Shown piece after piece: positions 1-6,790 of a stretch of DNA of 33,246 nucleotides. Below the pieces are notes generated by a model. That model was not told where the DNA came from. It was given only the letters and a program-made list of their open reading frames with translations, and made no database searches. The translations under genes and the position numbers were made by a program. Source of the stretch: Moraxellaceae bacterium (GTDB taxonomy: Bacteria > Pseudomonadota > Gammaproteobacteria > Pseudomonadales > Moraxellaceae); assembly GCA_025363155.1 (NCBI GenBank), contig JANYEL010000113.1, forward strand, positions 1-33,246, given 5' to 3'. Position 1 is the first letter of the stretch. Every line of letters starts with the position of its first letter.

Positions 1-123
1 ACCATCCAGCAGAATCGACTTACCTGCGCCCGTTTCACCCGTCAGAACGGTAAAACCCGCGTGTAAATCCAGCACAACATTGTGCGCTAAAGTGAAATTC
101 TGCAAACTTAAACGGGTCAGCAT
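1..123 (-). CDS. recN: DNA repair protein RecN, N-terminal fragment (cut by window edge)
   Basis: The first 41 codons of an SMC-like ATPase are read leftward from the ATG at 123 and run off the window. The fragment starts MLTRLSLQNFTLAHNVVLDL and contains the Walker A motif GETGAGKS near residues 29-36, in the form typical of RecN (LTGETGAGKS). RecN is a cytoplasmic, cohesin-like protein that acts in double-strand break repair by recombination. The gene is divergent from the plus-strand cluster beginning at 368, with about 240 bases between them. I looked for a LexA box upstream because recN is SOS-controlled in Escherichia coli and found only a half site. Only the N-terminus is visible, but the motif and the start of the protein are characteristic. 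Confidence 0.85.
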   Translation of the reverse strand, partial: MLTRLSLQNFTLAHNVVLDLHAGFTVLTGETGAGKSILLDG

Positions 124-301
124 GGGCAAACTAGCCTTTTAGATGAATGAAGGAAAAACGTTCTATCTGTATAACTATATCTTACACCAGCCTAAATGAA
201 AACGGGTTAATCCGCTGTAAACCTTTATGCTTCTAAACATATTCATAAAATACCTTCACGCTAGAAACTCAATACTTGCAATGAATCTGAGGTCGGCGAT
301 C

Positions 302-329
302 TTTACATCAATTAACAAACTGCTACACT
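302..329 (+). promoter_or_regulatory. Candidate sigma-70 promoter for the unknown three-gene cluster
   Basis: A -35-like TTTACA at 302-307 and a -10-like TACACT at 324-329 are separated by 16 bases, placing a start near 336, just before the first gene. The rest of the recN-to-first-gene interval (124-367) shows no other feature I can name. The match is moderate and unproven. Confidence 0.35.
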
Positions 330-367
330 AACCGATACAAATAAAATGTTTTCGCGTGAACAATAAA

Positions 368-898
368 ATGTCGATCCACAAATTGATTAACCGTGCGCAG
401 AGCGGCGATATACAAGCCCGCTTTGAGCTGAGCATTGCACTGATCAAAGGTAAAGGGATTAAGAAAGATGCTGACCGTGGCATGGCCATGATTCATCAAT
501 TAATCGATGAAGATTATGAACCTGCAATGATATTGTTTGAAGAACTTGAAGATCATAAGAAAGCCGAACAGTTGAAACGGCAATATGAAGATCATTTAGA
601 TGCCTATATACGAGAAAATAATTTAACTCGAATCAAACACCCACCGTCATTAACAACACTCAATAGTGTAGGGTTTGGACTGCGCGGTGAATCAAAATTT
701 GATTACAGTACAAGATCTCATGAAACAACACATTATTTTTTAGTGATGTTCTTACCCGTCATTCCAACCGCACGTTATCGGGTTATTCCTGCTGAACGCG
801 GTTATCGTTTTTTAGGTAAAGCGCCGTTAGAGCCGACTGACTGGATTCCTTTGTTCCTGTGGAGCATTGTAATCTTCGTCTTTAGCATTTTTAGTTAA
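368..898 (+). CDS. Sel1-repeat-like protein with C-terminal membrane segment, unknown function
   Basis: A 176-residue protein when started at the ATG at 368; an in-frame GTG at 356 would add four residues, and neither start has a clear Shine-Dalgarno sequence. Residues 1-60 look like one or two Sel1/TPR-type helical repeats (pattern A-x-G-D-x-x-A-x-x-x-L-x-x-A-x-x-K-G-K-G-I). A short charged linker follows, then a domain with N-S-V-G-F-G-x-x-x-x-G-E-S and M-F-L-P-V-I-P-x-x-R-Y-R-V-I, a pattern I associate with short membrane domains fused to repeat proteins. The end (about residues 156-176) is a hydrophobic helix, so the protein is probably anchored in the inner membrane with the repeats in the cytoplasm. 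It is first in a tight three-gene cluster. The function is not recognised; a scaffold role for the two downstream membrane or secreted proteins is inference. Confidence 0.7.
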   Translation: MSIHKLINRAQSGDIQARFELSIALIKGKGIKKDADRGMAMIHQLIDEDYEPAMILFEELEDHKKAEQLKRQYEDHLDAYIRENNLTRIKHPPSLTTLNSVGFGLRGESKFDYSTRSHETTHYFLVMFLPVIPTARYRVIPAERGYRFLGKAPLEPTDWIPLFLWSIVIFVFSIFS

Positions 899-958
899 TC
901 ATTTATAAAGTCGATTCGATCTACTCATAACAATATGTGGATTAAGGAGTTGGGTGTC

Positions 959-1429
959 ATGCAAAAAGTATTGGTTTTGGGGGCGATTTTAGTAGCGCTG
1001 TTCCTCGGGTTGATTTATATCTATAACCTTGAAAGTGACATCATCGGTATTCAGCATACGGGTGAACGCGCCATTGTTGAACCAATCGCAGATTATGAAG
1101 AAACCGATATGAGCATCGGTGAAAGCATCTATGTCGGAACCTTTCATTTTAAAACATCCGATGGAAGAGACATTACCAAAGAGCGATCGTTCCCAAACGA
1201 ATTACTCGACGATATCAAAGCCAATCGACCGATTGTGATTTGTTATCGACCAAATGATCCAGAGAATTTTTTCTTTGAAAAATCAACACCGAGTATTTTC
1301 TTATTTCTTTTTGTTGTGCTGCTCTTTCATATTATCGCCATTGCATTCAAAAATGCACTGCGTGAACTCAAAGCTCAACGCCATGACAATGATGTTCGCA
1401 TCATTGCGACCCATTTAGAGAGGGAGTAA
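959..1429 (+). CDS. DUF3592-like two-pass membrane protein, unknown function
   Basis: A 156-residue protein. I chose the ATG at 959 because AAGGAG lies at 944-949, nine bases upstream; an in-frame ATG at 935 has no such site. Residues about 3-22 form a first membrane helix and about 112-134 a second, with a non-cytoplasmic beta-rich region between them holding the pattern F-x-T-x-D-G-R-x-I and, further on, V-I-C-Y-R-P-N-D-P-E. Two helices around a small domain that ends in a Y-x-P-x-x-P motif is the layout of DUF3592 proteins. The C-terminal 25 residues are charged and probably cytoplasmic. The next gene starts four bases after its stop, with its ribosome binding site inside this gene, so translation is likely coupled. 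No function is known. Confidence 0.7.
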   Translation: MQKVLVLGAILVALFLGLIYIYNLESDIIGIQHTGERAIVEPIADYEETDMSIGESIYVGTFHFKTSDGRDITKERSFPNELLDDIKANRPIVICYRPNDPENFFFEKSTPSIFLFLFVVLLFHIIAIAFKNALRELKAQRHDNDVRIIATHLERE

Positions 1430-1433
1430 TTCG

Positions 1434-2141
1434 ATGCGTAGATCATTACCAATGAATTCACGGACTTTCCTTGTCCAGCTCGGGCTTAGCACCTTGTTGG
1501 GTTTTACGATATCCTGCACTTATGCAAACTCCAATAACTCATCGACTTACAGCGATGCGGTCTTTGCGGCAAATGCGGTCAAAGCCCCTGTCGTTCAAGA
1601 TGATGACGATAATTATAGTACTTATAATTATCGAGGACGTTATGCCGAGATGAGTGCAGCAAGATTACAAAAGCAAAAAGCTGACGAGGAGCAGAAAGCT
1701 CATGATGCTCAAATCTCATCAATCCCGCGTGCCAATGAATCCGATGCAGAATATCAAACGCGGATGGAGAAAGAGCGAAATCCAGTCTGGCTGAAACGTC
1801 AAGCACAAGCCAAGCTACAAGCTCAGATCCTCGATCAACAAGTAGCAAAGCAGAACCAACAAGCTGCGAGTATAAGTTCAAACAACCTACCTTCTGTGAG
1901 TGGAAGCACGACTCCAACCAACACCTTGAATACCTCTGGATTAGCAGGAAATCAGGCGTCATCGAATACTGCAAGTCTAGAATCATTGAGTGTAGGACTT
2001 GCTACACCCAAAACTTCTCCAGACTCAATCCCTCGGATCATGTCGATGGATAAATATATCGGTTATTCGCTGTTTTATTGGGTGGGTATCCTTTGGTCTT
2101 TAATATTCTTCGTCGGGCTTGTCCGCCGTCGTAACGAATGA
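1434..2141 (+). CDS. Secreted low-complexity protein with C-terminal membrane anchor, unknown function
   Basis: A 235-residue protein preceded by a strong AGGGAG (1421-1426) seven bases before the ATG. The N-terminus is a signal peptide: basic MRR, then a hydrophobic stretch and a likely signal peptidase I site after T-Y-A around residue 32; a lipoprotein signal is less likely because T-I-S-C fits a lipobox poorly. Residues about 70-145 are rich in K, E, Q and A and probably form a helix or coiled coil. Residues 145-200 are rich in S, T, N and P and look disordered. The last 30 residues form a membrane helix (YIGYSLFYWVGILWSLIFF) followed by the tail VRRRNE. This gives a protein exposed in the periplasm and held by its C-terminus. 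I do not recognise the family. Confidence 0.7.
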   Translation: MRRSLPMNSRTFLVQLGLSTLLGFTISCTYANSNNSSTYSDAVFAANAVKAPVVQDDDDNYSTYNYRGRYAEMSAARLQKQKADEEQKAHDAQISSIPRANESDAEYQTRMEKERNPVWLKRQAQAKLQAQILDQQVAKQNQQAASISSNNLPSVSGSTTPTNTLNTSGLAGNQASSNTASLESLSVGLATPKTSPDSIPRIMSMDKYIGYSLFYWVGILWSLIFFVGLVRRRNE

Positions 2142-2149
2142 ATACCAAT

Positions 2150-2186
2150 GCCGAAGCTCTTTAAGCGTTTCTTGAGGAACTTCGGC
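2150..2186 (+). terminator. Strong hairpin after the unknown cluster, no T-run
   Basis: Nine bases after the stop of the secreted-protein gene, GCCGAAG (2150-2156) pairs with CTTCGGC (2180-2186). Inside it, CTTTAAG (2159-2165) pairs with CTTGAGG (2171-2177) using G-U pairs, leaving a loop CGTTT. The hairpin should be stable, but no run of T follows, so it may be a transcript end, a 3' stabiliser or a processing site rather than a classical intrinsic terminator. Confidence 0.5.
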
Positions 2187-2317
2187 GTCATAAAATAAGA
2201 AATCCGCCTGATCTAGAACTATTCGTACAAAAGTGCCACTTTACGTGGTGGACTGTCACATTGCCGATTTATTCTATGCACTCATGCTGGTTTAGGCTGG
2301 TTCTCAGGATCTGGGGT

Positions 2318-2326
2318 TGTTAGAAT
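2318..2326 (+). promoter_or_regulatory. Extended -10 promoter of ppnP
   Basis: TGT-TAGAAT fits an extended -10 element (TGn before a five-of-six -10 hexamer), with no good -35 at 17 bases. It predicts a start near 2333 and an 18-base leader before the ppnP ATG at 2351, which supports ppnP being transcribed apart from the cluster upstream. Confidence 0.45.
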
Positions 2327-2350
2327 ATGCCCATCTTTTTGGAGAGTGTT

Positions 2351-2668
2351 ATGACCCCCGCGCAATTCGACCAAGTCAGTGTCATCAAGAAATCCAATGT
2401 TTACTTCGATGGCAAATGTGTCAGCCACACGGTTCTATTTGCTGACGGCAGCAAAAAAACCATTGGGGTCATCATGCCTTCTAAGCTGACCTTCAATACA
2501 GGTGCACCAGAGCGCATGGAAATCATCTCTGGCGAATGCCAAGTGACTCGCGTTGGCAAGCCAACTGAACAATTCCGCAGTGGTCAATCGTTCTTTGTCG
2601 ATGGCAATAGTAGCTTTGATATCGAAGCATTGTCTGTTGTGGACTATGTCTGCCACTTCGAAGGCTAA
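2351..2668 (+). CDS. ppnP: Pyrimidine/purine nucleoside phosphorylase PpnP (DUF1255)
   Basis: A 105-residue single-domain cupin. The family phosphorolyses a broad range of nucleosides to the free base and ribose-1-phosphate in the cytoplasm. Family signatures are seen in order: S-N-V-Y-F-D-G-K near residue 17, G-V-I-M-P-S-x-L-T-F-N-T near 42, P-E-R-M-E-I-I-S-G-E-C near 58, and the closing D-Y-V-C-H-F-E. The usual length is about 94 residues, so the N-terminus is slightly longer. I chose the ATG at 2351 because GGAG at 2341-2344 precedes it at normal spacing; an in-frame upstream start at 2327 has no ribosome binding site. It stands alone between an extended -10 promoter and a cluster of hairpins. 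Confidence 0.9.
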   Translation: MTPAQFDQVSVIKKSNVYFDGKCVSHTVLFADGSKKTIGVIMPSKLTFNTGAPERMEIISGECQVTRVGKPTEQFRSGQSFFVDGNSSFDIEALSVVDYVCHFEG

Positions 2669-3004
2669 TTCGATCTCAGCATAGAGATCATTGCCTGACA
2701 GATTTTCAAGAAGGCTTTTTTTGAATCGCTTAAAAGCACTTCTTGGACTCTGATGAATCAGAGCCATCTCACGATGGCACCTCAAAATATTTAAAGCTCT
2801 AAACGCAATATAAAATAATCACTTAAATCTGATAACCAGTATGCATAACATTATGTATATAGAGTTGGGATGATGATTATTAGATAATAGAAAAATTGTG
2901 CCTTAAAAAACAATTTCATTGAATTTCTTTACTTTTTATATTAACTGAACATCAAGCCATGTCCACAAGCATGGTTGATATCAACATTAGCGAGCGCATG
3001 TTTT
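2669..3004 (+). other. Gene-free stretch with a cluster of stem-loops and the terC leader
   Basis: This stretch holds no convincing gene. Its first part (2672-2778) contains four successive inverted repeats, described as a separate entry. A near-perfect palindrome ATGCATAACATTATGTAT lies at 2841-2858 in AT-rich sequence. A -10-like TATATT at 2937-2942 could serve the downstream terC gene, but its -35 is poor. I saw no yybP-ykoY manganese riboswitch, which sometimes precedes terC relatives. Confidence 0.5.
2672..2778 (+). repeat. Run of four stem-loops downstream of ppnP
   Basis: Four hairpins follow each other. The first is GATCTC/GAGATC (2672-2677 with 2684-2689). The second and longest pairs 2707-2719 (CAAGAAG then GCTTTT) with 2732-2745 (AAAAGC, one bulged A, CTTCTTG). 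The third is CTCTGAT/ATCAGAG (2748-2754 with 2757-2763). The fourth is GCCATC/GATGGC (2763-2768 with 2773-2778). No T-run closes the group. It could be the 3' end of the ppnP transcript or a small structured RNA; the sequence does not decide. Confidence 0.5.
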
Positions 3005-3769
3005 ATGGATTTTATGAGTTGGATGAGCAATCCTGAAGCTTGGGTCACGTTAGCAACGCTAACTGTCCTTGAGATTGTGCTGGGTATTGATAACATCATT
3101 TTCCTGACGATTCTGGTCGCCAAGGTTCCAAAACGCTTACAACATCGTACTCGCCTCTTCGGTCTGGGCTTGGCAATGATCACGCGGATCATGCTGCTCT
3201 TATCCATCTCTTGGGTCATGCGCTTAACTGAACCGTTATTTGCGGTGGCTGCCCACGGCTTTAGTGGTCGTGATCTCATTCTGATCGGCGGCGGCTTGTT
3301 CTTATTGTATAAAAGTGTCGTTGAAATCTATGCCGAAACAGACGGTAGAACTGAACAAGAAAGCGAACTCAGTCTGCGTGAAACTGCAGAAAAAGGCGTC
3401 CTCGCCATTGTTGTTCAAATCGCGATTATCGACATTGTCTTTTCATTAGACTCGGTGATTACAGCAGTTGGCTTGTCTAATGACATCCCTGTCATGGTGT
3501 TAGCTGTTGTAGCATCTGTTTTGGTCATGATGTTTGCCGCGAAACCAATCGGCGACTTTGTTGAAGAACATCCGTCGATTAAGGTATTGGCATTAGCCTT
3601 CTTGGTCATGGTCGGTATGGTCCTCATTGTCGATGGTTTCGGCTTCCATATGCCTAAAGGCTATTTGTATGCGGCAATGGGATTCTCCTTAGCGGTGGAA
3701 CTGTTGAACATCCGTGCCCGAGGCAAAGCTGTGCGTCATGCCAAGAAATACCCGCAAAGCCAAGTCTAA
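3005..3769 (+). CDS. TerC/YgdQ-family integral membrane protein, probable metal ion exporter
   Basis: A 254-residue protein of the TerC superfamily with about seven membrane helices. Both hallmark acidic motifs are present: E-I-V-L-G-I-D-N-I-I-F near residue 20 and D-I-V-F-S-L-D-S-V-I-T near residue 145. F-A-A-K-P-I-G-D-F-V-E-E-H-P-S follows near 180. Members of the superfamily export Mn(II) or are tied to tellurite resistance; the YgdQ branch, which this resembles along its full length, is poorly characterised, so Mn export is inference. I chose the ATG at 3005 because the family starts just before W-M-S-N-P-E-A-W; an in-frame TTG at 2975 and an ATG at 3014 are alternatives. A strong terminator follows at once, so the gene is probably monocistronic. 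Confidence 0.85.
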   Translation: MDFMSWMSNPEAWVTLATLTVLEIVLGIDNIIFLTILVAKVPKRLQHRTRLFGLGLAMITRIMLLLSISWVMRLTEPLFAVAAHGFSGRDLILIGGGLFLLYKSVVEIYAETDGRTEQESELSLRETAEKGVLAIVVQIAIIDIVFSLDSVITAVGLSNDIPVMVLAVVASVLVMMFAAKPIGDFVEEHPSIKVLALAFLVMVGMVLIVDGFGFHMPKGYLYAAMGFSLAVELLNIRARGKAVRHAKKYPQSQV

Positions 3770-3787
3770 TTGGCAATGAGGTATAAG

Positions 3788-3817
3788 AAAACCGACTTCA
3801 TGTGAAGTCGGTTTTTT
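3788..3817 (+). terminator. Intrinsic terminator after the terC-family gene
   Basis: CCGACTTCA (3792-3800) pairs with TGAAGTCGG (3803-3811), flanked by A's on the left and six T's (3812-3817) on the right. This is a textbook intrinsic terminator. Confidence 0.9.
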
Positions 3818-3882
3818 ATTGCGGTTCTTTTTATGGCTGCTTACTTTGCAAATGAACTGGGCATTCCACGCAATATGTACAG

Positions 3883-3961
3883 GTATTCTGATTCAAATTC
3901 GTTAGAATACGCACTATTGCACTTCACCTCGTTAAAGCGATTTTTTGAATCAACTTTAACG
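3883..3961 (+). promoter_or_regulatory. Two inverted repeats in the rlmB leader
   Basis: GTATTCT (3883-3889) pairs with AGAATAC (3904-3910), the right arm containing a -10-like TAGAAT. CGTTAAAG (3930-3937) pairs perfectly with CTTTAACG (3954-3961), with an inner GATT/AATC; this hairpin ends 20 bases before the rlmB ATG. They could be an operator and a leader hairpin; their role is not known. Confidence 0.4.
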
Positions 3962-3981
3962 GACATATATTCGAGTAAATC

Positions 3982-4740
3982 ATGGCAAAACCTACTAAAG
4001 CAGTTGAACATCACTTCGGATTACATGCCGTAGAGTCACTGTTAAATACCATGCCCGAACAAATTATCGGATTATTCGTCCTGCAAGGTCGCGATGATGA
4101 GCGCCTAAATGCACTGATCAAACAAGCTGAACCGCATGGAATTTCCGTGCAAAAAGCCAGCCGAGATACCTTAAGCAAAATGTCTGAAGGCGCGCAGCAT
4201 CAAGGCATCGTCGCCGCAGTCCGTCCTGCGCCCGTGCTCGATGAAAGCGATTTAGCACAATTGGTTGAAAGTACCGAAAATGTATTGTTGCTCGTGCTCG
4301 ACCAAGTGACCGATCCACATAACCTTGGCGCATGTATGCGCACGGCTGCGGCAATGGGTGTCCATGGCGTGATTGCACCGCGTGATCGTGCTGCAGGACT
4401 CACCCCGGCCGCGCGTAAAGTCGCAGCGGGCGCAGTAGAACTGGTGCCATTTTTTCAAGTGACCAATTTGTCGCGTACTTTGGTCGCACTGCAAGAACAA
4501 GGTGTGCAGACTGTAGGCACATTGCTCGATGAAACGGCTAAACCTATTCATCAAATTGATTTGACTGGCAAACTGGCAATCATCATGGGTGCGGAAGACA
4601 CTGGATTACGTCGCCTCACCCAAACCAATTGCGATTATCTGGCTTATATTCCAATGACTGGAAAGCTACAAAGCCTCAACGTCAGTGTCGCCACAGGAAT
4701 GGCGCTCTACGAAGCTTGTCGACAACGACAAACCTCGTAA
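3982..4740 (+). CDS. rlmB: 23S rRNA (guanosine-2251-2'-O)-methyltransferase RlmB
   Basis: A 252-residue SPOUT (TrmH-family) methyltransferase that uses S-adenosylmethionine to methylate the ribose of G2251 in the 23S rRNA peptidyl-transferase loop. The N-terminal RNA-binding domain begins F-G-L-H-A-V-E-S-L-L. The knotted catalytic domain shows D-Q-V-T-D-P-H-N-L-G-A (near 112), the family motif G-A-E-D-T-G-L-R-R-L (near 198) and the closing S-L-N-V-S-V-A-T-G-M-A-L-Y-E-A (near 232). Length and motifs match the family. GAG at 3973-3975 is a weak ribosome binding site for the ATG at 3982. The EamA gene follows 26 bases after the stop. Confidence 0.92.
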   Translation: MAKPTKAVEHHFGLHAVESLLNTMPEQIIGLFVLQGRDDERLNALIKQAEPHGISVQKASRDTLSKMSEGAQHQGIVAAVRPAPVLDESDLAQLVESTENVLLLVLDQVTDPHNLGACMRTAAAMGVHGVIAPRDRAAGLTPAARKVAAGAVELVPFFQVTNLSRTLVALQEQGVQTVGTLLDETAKPIHQIDLTGKLAIIMGAEDTGLRRLTQTNCDYLAYIPMTGKLQSLNVSVATGMALYEACRQRQTS

Positions 4741-4766
4741 ACGCAGACCTTTTCTGGAGCGAATCC

Positions 4767-5699
4767 GTGCAACACGCTGAAGATCAACCACAACAAAGCC
4801 CATCAGAATTGGCCGATCAAGTCAAAAGAACACGTCTGATTGGTTATAGTCTGCTCGCAACGACGATGTTGATTTGGGGAAGTTTTACCCTGATTTCTCG
4901 TTTTGGTGCAACTCAGGTCATGACCACATGGGATATTGGCGCGCTGCGCTTCATGACTGCAAGTCTGGTCTTGATTCCGATTCAGATTTATCGACATGAA
5001 TGGCGATTCTTATTGGATATCCGCATCTTAGTATTGGCATTAATTGGCGGTGTGGCGTACTCCATATTCGTCTACGAGGGTTTTGGTCATGCCCCCGCCG
5101 CTCATGCGGCAATCTGGATGAATGGCTTGCTGCCTTTTTGGACTGCAATTGCTGCACTGATCATCTTACGCGAAGCACTGAGTCGGGATAATTGGCTTAG
5201 TTTGTCGGTGATTGCCGTTGGTTTGATCGGGATGAGTTCGCTGATGTACGCAGAACACGAATTTGCACTCGGCATTGGCGATTTGTTTTTTGTGCTGGCA
5301 TCCCTTTCATGGGGCATCTACACCGCATTACTCAAACGCTGGATGTTGCCACCTTGGCAGGCGATGGCTGGCGTTGCGTTAGTCTCTACACTGATTTACT
5401 TGCCCATCTACGCTATGTTTTTGCCGAGTCGACTGGCTGAAGCAACACTACCGCAAATCCTCACACAAGCCATCTTCCAAGGGATTTTCGTGGTGATTAT
5501 CGCCATGCTGACCTTTATTGGCGCAGTAGAACGATTAGGGGCGGTTAAAGTCGGTAGTATTTTGGCGCTGGCGCCTCTTCTTGCCGCATTGGCAGCCGTT
5601 CCACTATTGGGCGAGCCGTTATCCTTGGCGATGATTGTCGGCTTGATTGCAGTCAGTATTGGCGCGTTGCAGCCATGGCGATTATTCCGTAAAAATTAA
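4767..5699 (+). CDS. EamA/DMT-family transporter
   Basis: A 310-residue inner-membrane protein with about ten helices arranged as two EamA repeats, the layout of drug/metabolite transporters that move small metabolites or amino acids. Visible elements include the first-helix pattern L-I-W-G-S-F near residue 38, W-M-N-G-L-L-P-F-W-T-A near 118 and, in the second half, L-A-P-L-L-A-A-L-A-A-V-P-L-L-G-E-P-L near 272. I chose the GTG at 4767 because GGAG at 4756-4759 lies seven bases upstream; the longer frame from 4629 overlaps rlmB and gives an implausible N-terminus. The substrate cannot be told from sequence. Its stop codon overlaps that of the convergent decarboxylase-family gene. Confidence 0.85.
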   Translation: MQHAEDQPQQSPSELADQVKRTRLIGYSLLATTMLIWGSFTLISRFGATQVMTTWDIGALRFMTASLVLIPIQIYRHEWRFLLDIRILVLALIGGVAYSIFVYEGFGHAPAAHAAIWMNGLLPFWTAIAALIILREALSRDNWLSLSVIAVGLIGMSSLMYAEHEFALGIGDLFFVLASLSWGIYTALLKRWMLPPWQAMAGVALVSTLIYLPIYAMFLPSRLAEATLPQILTQAIFQGIFVVIIAMLTFIGAVERLGAVKVGSILALAPLLAALAAVPLLGEPLSLAMIVGLIAVSIGALQPWRLFRKN

Positions 5700-6088
5700 A
5701 CTTGCGGATGCGCTTTTTGCCATTCATCAATCACCTCTTGCGCTGCTCGGAACGCTTCTTGAGCGGCTGGTGCGCCGCAATACACAGCACTATGTAGCAA
5801 CACCTCTTGAATTTCACTGACGGTACAGCCGTTATTCAACGCCCCGCGCACATGACCTTGTAACTCTTTGGGTGCTTTCAGCGCTGCCAACATTGCAATC
5901 GTGACTAATGAGCGCGTTGATCGCGGCAACCCTTCTCGCTGCCACGTTGAGCCCCACGCATGCTCATTGATCCACTCTTGCATTGGCTCGGTCAGCTCAG
6001 TGGTGTTGTCAATTGCACGCTGGACAAAAACCTCACCCATGACTTCAGTTCTGACTTGTAAACCCTTTGCTTTGGATTGAATAGACAT
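5696..6088 (-). CDS. Carboxymuconolactone decarboxylase family protein (PcaC-like)
   Basis: A 130-residue all-helical protein of the AhpD-like superfamily. It carries the PcaC-type sequence G-L-P-R-S-T-R-S-L-V near residue 54, H-V-R-G-A-L-N-N-G-C near 79 and E-V-L-L-H-S-A-V-Y-C-G-A-P-A near 95. It has the single cysteine and histidine of 4-carboxymuconolactone decarboxylases rather than the CxxC pair of peroxidase partners such as AhpD. PcaC decarboxylates 4-carboxymuconolactone in the protocatechuate branch of the beta-ketoadipate pathway. No other pca gene is nearby, so the real substrate may differ. It lies downstream of coaE with 89 bases between and converges on the EamA gene. Confidence 0.8.
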   Translation of the reverse strand: MSIQSKAKGLQVRTEVMGEVFVQRAIDNTTELTEPMQEWINEHAWGSTWQREGLPRSTRSLVTIAMLAALKAPKELQGHVRGALNNGCTVSEIQEVLLHSAVYCGAPAAQEAFRAAQEVIDEWQKAHPQV

Positions 6089-6177
6089 CAGCGTTGCTCA
6101 ATATTTTGACTGAAATAAGAATTGATAAGGTATTAAATGCCAATGAAGTTGGTCCTGAAAATACAATCCTAAACCGT

Positions 6178-6786
6178 CTACGATATTGAAGACATCTTCA
6201 AATAACCCTCATGTATGACTTGCAGTTGGGCATATAAATGAAGCAACTCACCATCATTCACAACGATATCATCGGCCAATGCCACGCGCTCATGGCGCGC
6301 GATCTGCACAGCAATAATGCGATCGATCGATTCAGGTGTTTGTCCATCCCGGGCGCCAGCACGTATCCGCTGCACAGACTCAGGCACATCAACCACTAAG
6401 ATACGTTGACACAAACTGGCTAAACCCGCTTTGCCAGATTCTAATAATAACGGGGAAACCAGAATCACATAGGGAGAAATTGCAGCTTGTAACTGCTTTG
6501 ACATTGCGGAGTGAATGCGCGAATGGGTAATCTGTTCTAATTTTTTTCGATCTTCAGGATGTTCAAAGACATGCTGGCGTAGCGCTGCGCGATTCAAGGT
6601 TCCATCGGCAAGCAGCGCCCAATCACCAAAAGATTGAGCAATCTCAACCAATGCCGGCTCGCCGATCGCAACCACTTCACGCGCCACCACATCAGCATCG
6701 ACAACGGTAACTCCTTGTGCGGCAAACCAATCACTTGCCGCAGTCTTACCACTGCCGATTCCACCCGTTAAGCCGACAATAAACAT
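6178..6786 (-). CDS. coaE: Dephospho-CoA kinase CoaE
   Basis: A 202-residue P-loop kinase that phosphorylates the 3'-hydroxyl of dephospho-CoA in the last step of coenzyme A synthesis. The P-loop G-L-T-G-G-I-G-S-G-K-T is at residues 6-16, followed by V-D-A-D-V-V-A-R-E-V near 30, the lid-region H-P-x-x-R-K near 75 and the closing V-V-N-D-G pattern near 177. Length is normal for the family. It starts four bases after the pilD stop and has no clear Shine-Dalgarno, so translation is probably coupled. The pilB-pilC-pilD-coaE order is typical of Pseudomonas and Acinetobacter. Confidence 0.95.
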   Translation of the reverse strand: MFIVGLTGGIGSGKTAASDWFAAQGVTVVDADVVAREVVAIGEPALVEIAQSFGDWALLADGTLNRAALRQHVFEHPEDRKKLEQITHSRIHSAMSKQLQAAISPYVILVSPLLLESGKAGLASLCQRILVVDVPESVQRIRAGARDGQTPESIDRIIAVQIARHERVALADDIVVNDGELLHLYAQLQVIHEGYLKMSSIS

Positions 6787-6790
6787 AGGC

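Noticed and set aside
160-185. Possible LexA box upstream of recN
   Set aside because: CTG at 167-169 is not followed by CAG at the required ten-base distance; Acinetobacter relatives also lack a classical LexA.
1579-1986. A 135-codon minus-strand frame inside the secreted-protein gene
   Set aside because: It is antisense to a gene with a strong start signal and its translation has no recognisable domain or start.
2435-2785. A 116-codon minus-strand frame over ppnP and the hairpin cluster
   Set aside because: It is antisense to a clear ppnP gene and shows no protein-like features.
2800-3004. yybP-ykoY manganese riboswitch before the terC-family gene
   Set aside because: The leader after the likely -10 is too short and I saw none of the conserved purine-rich loops.
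3833-4033. A 66-codon plus-strand frame between the terC terminator and rlmB
   Set aside because: It overlaps the rlmB start in another frame, has no ribosome binding site, runs through two inverted repeats and resembles no family I know.
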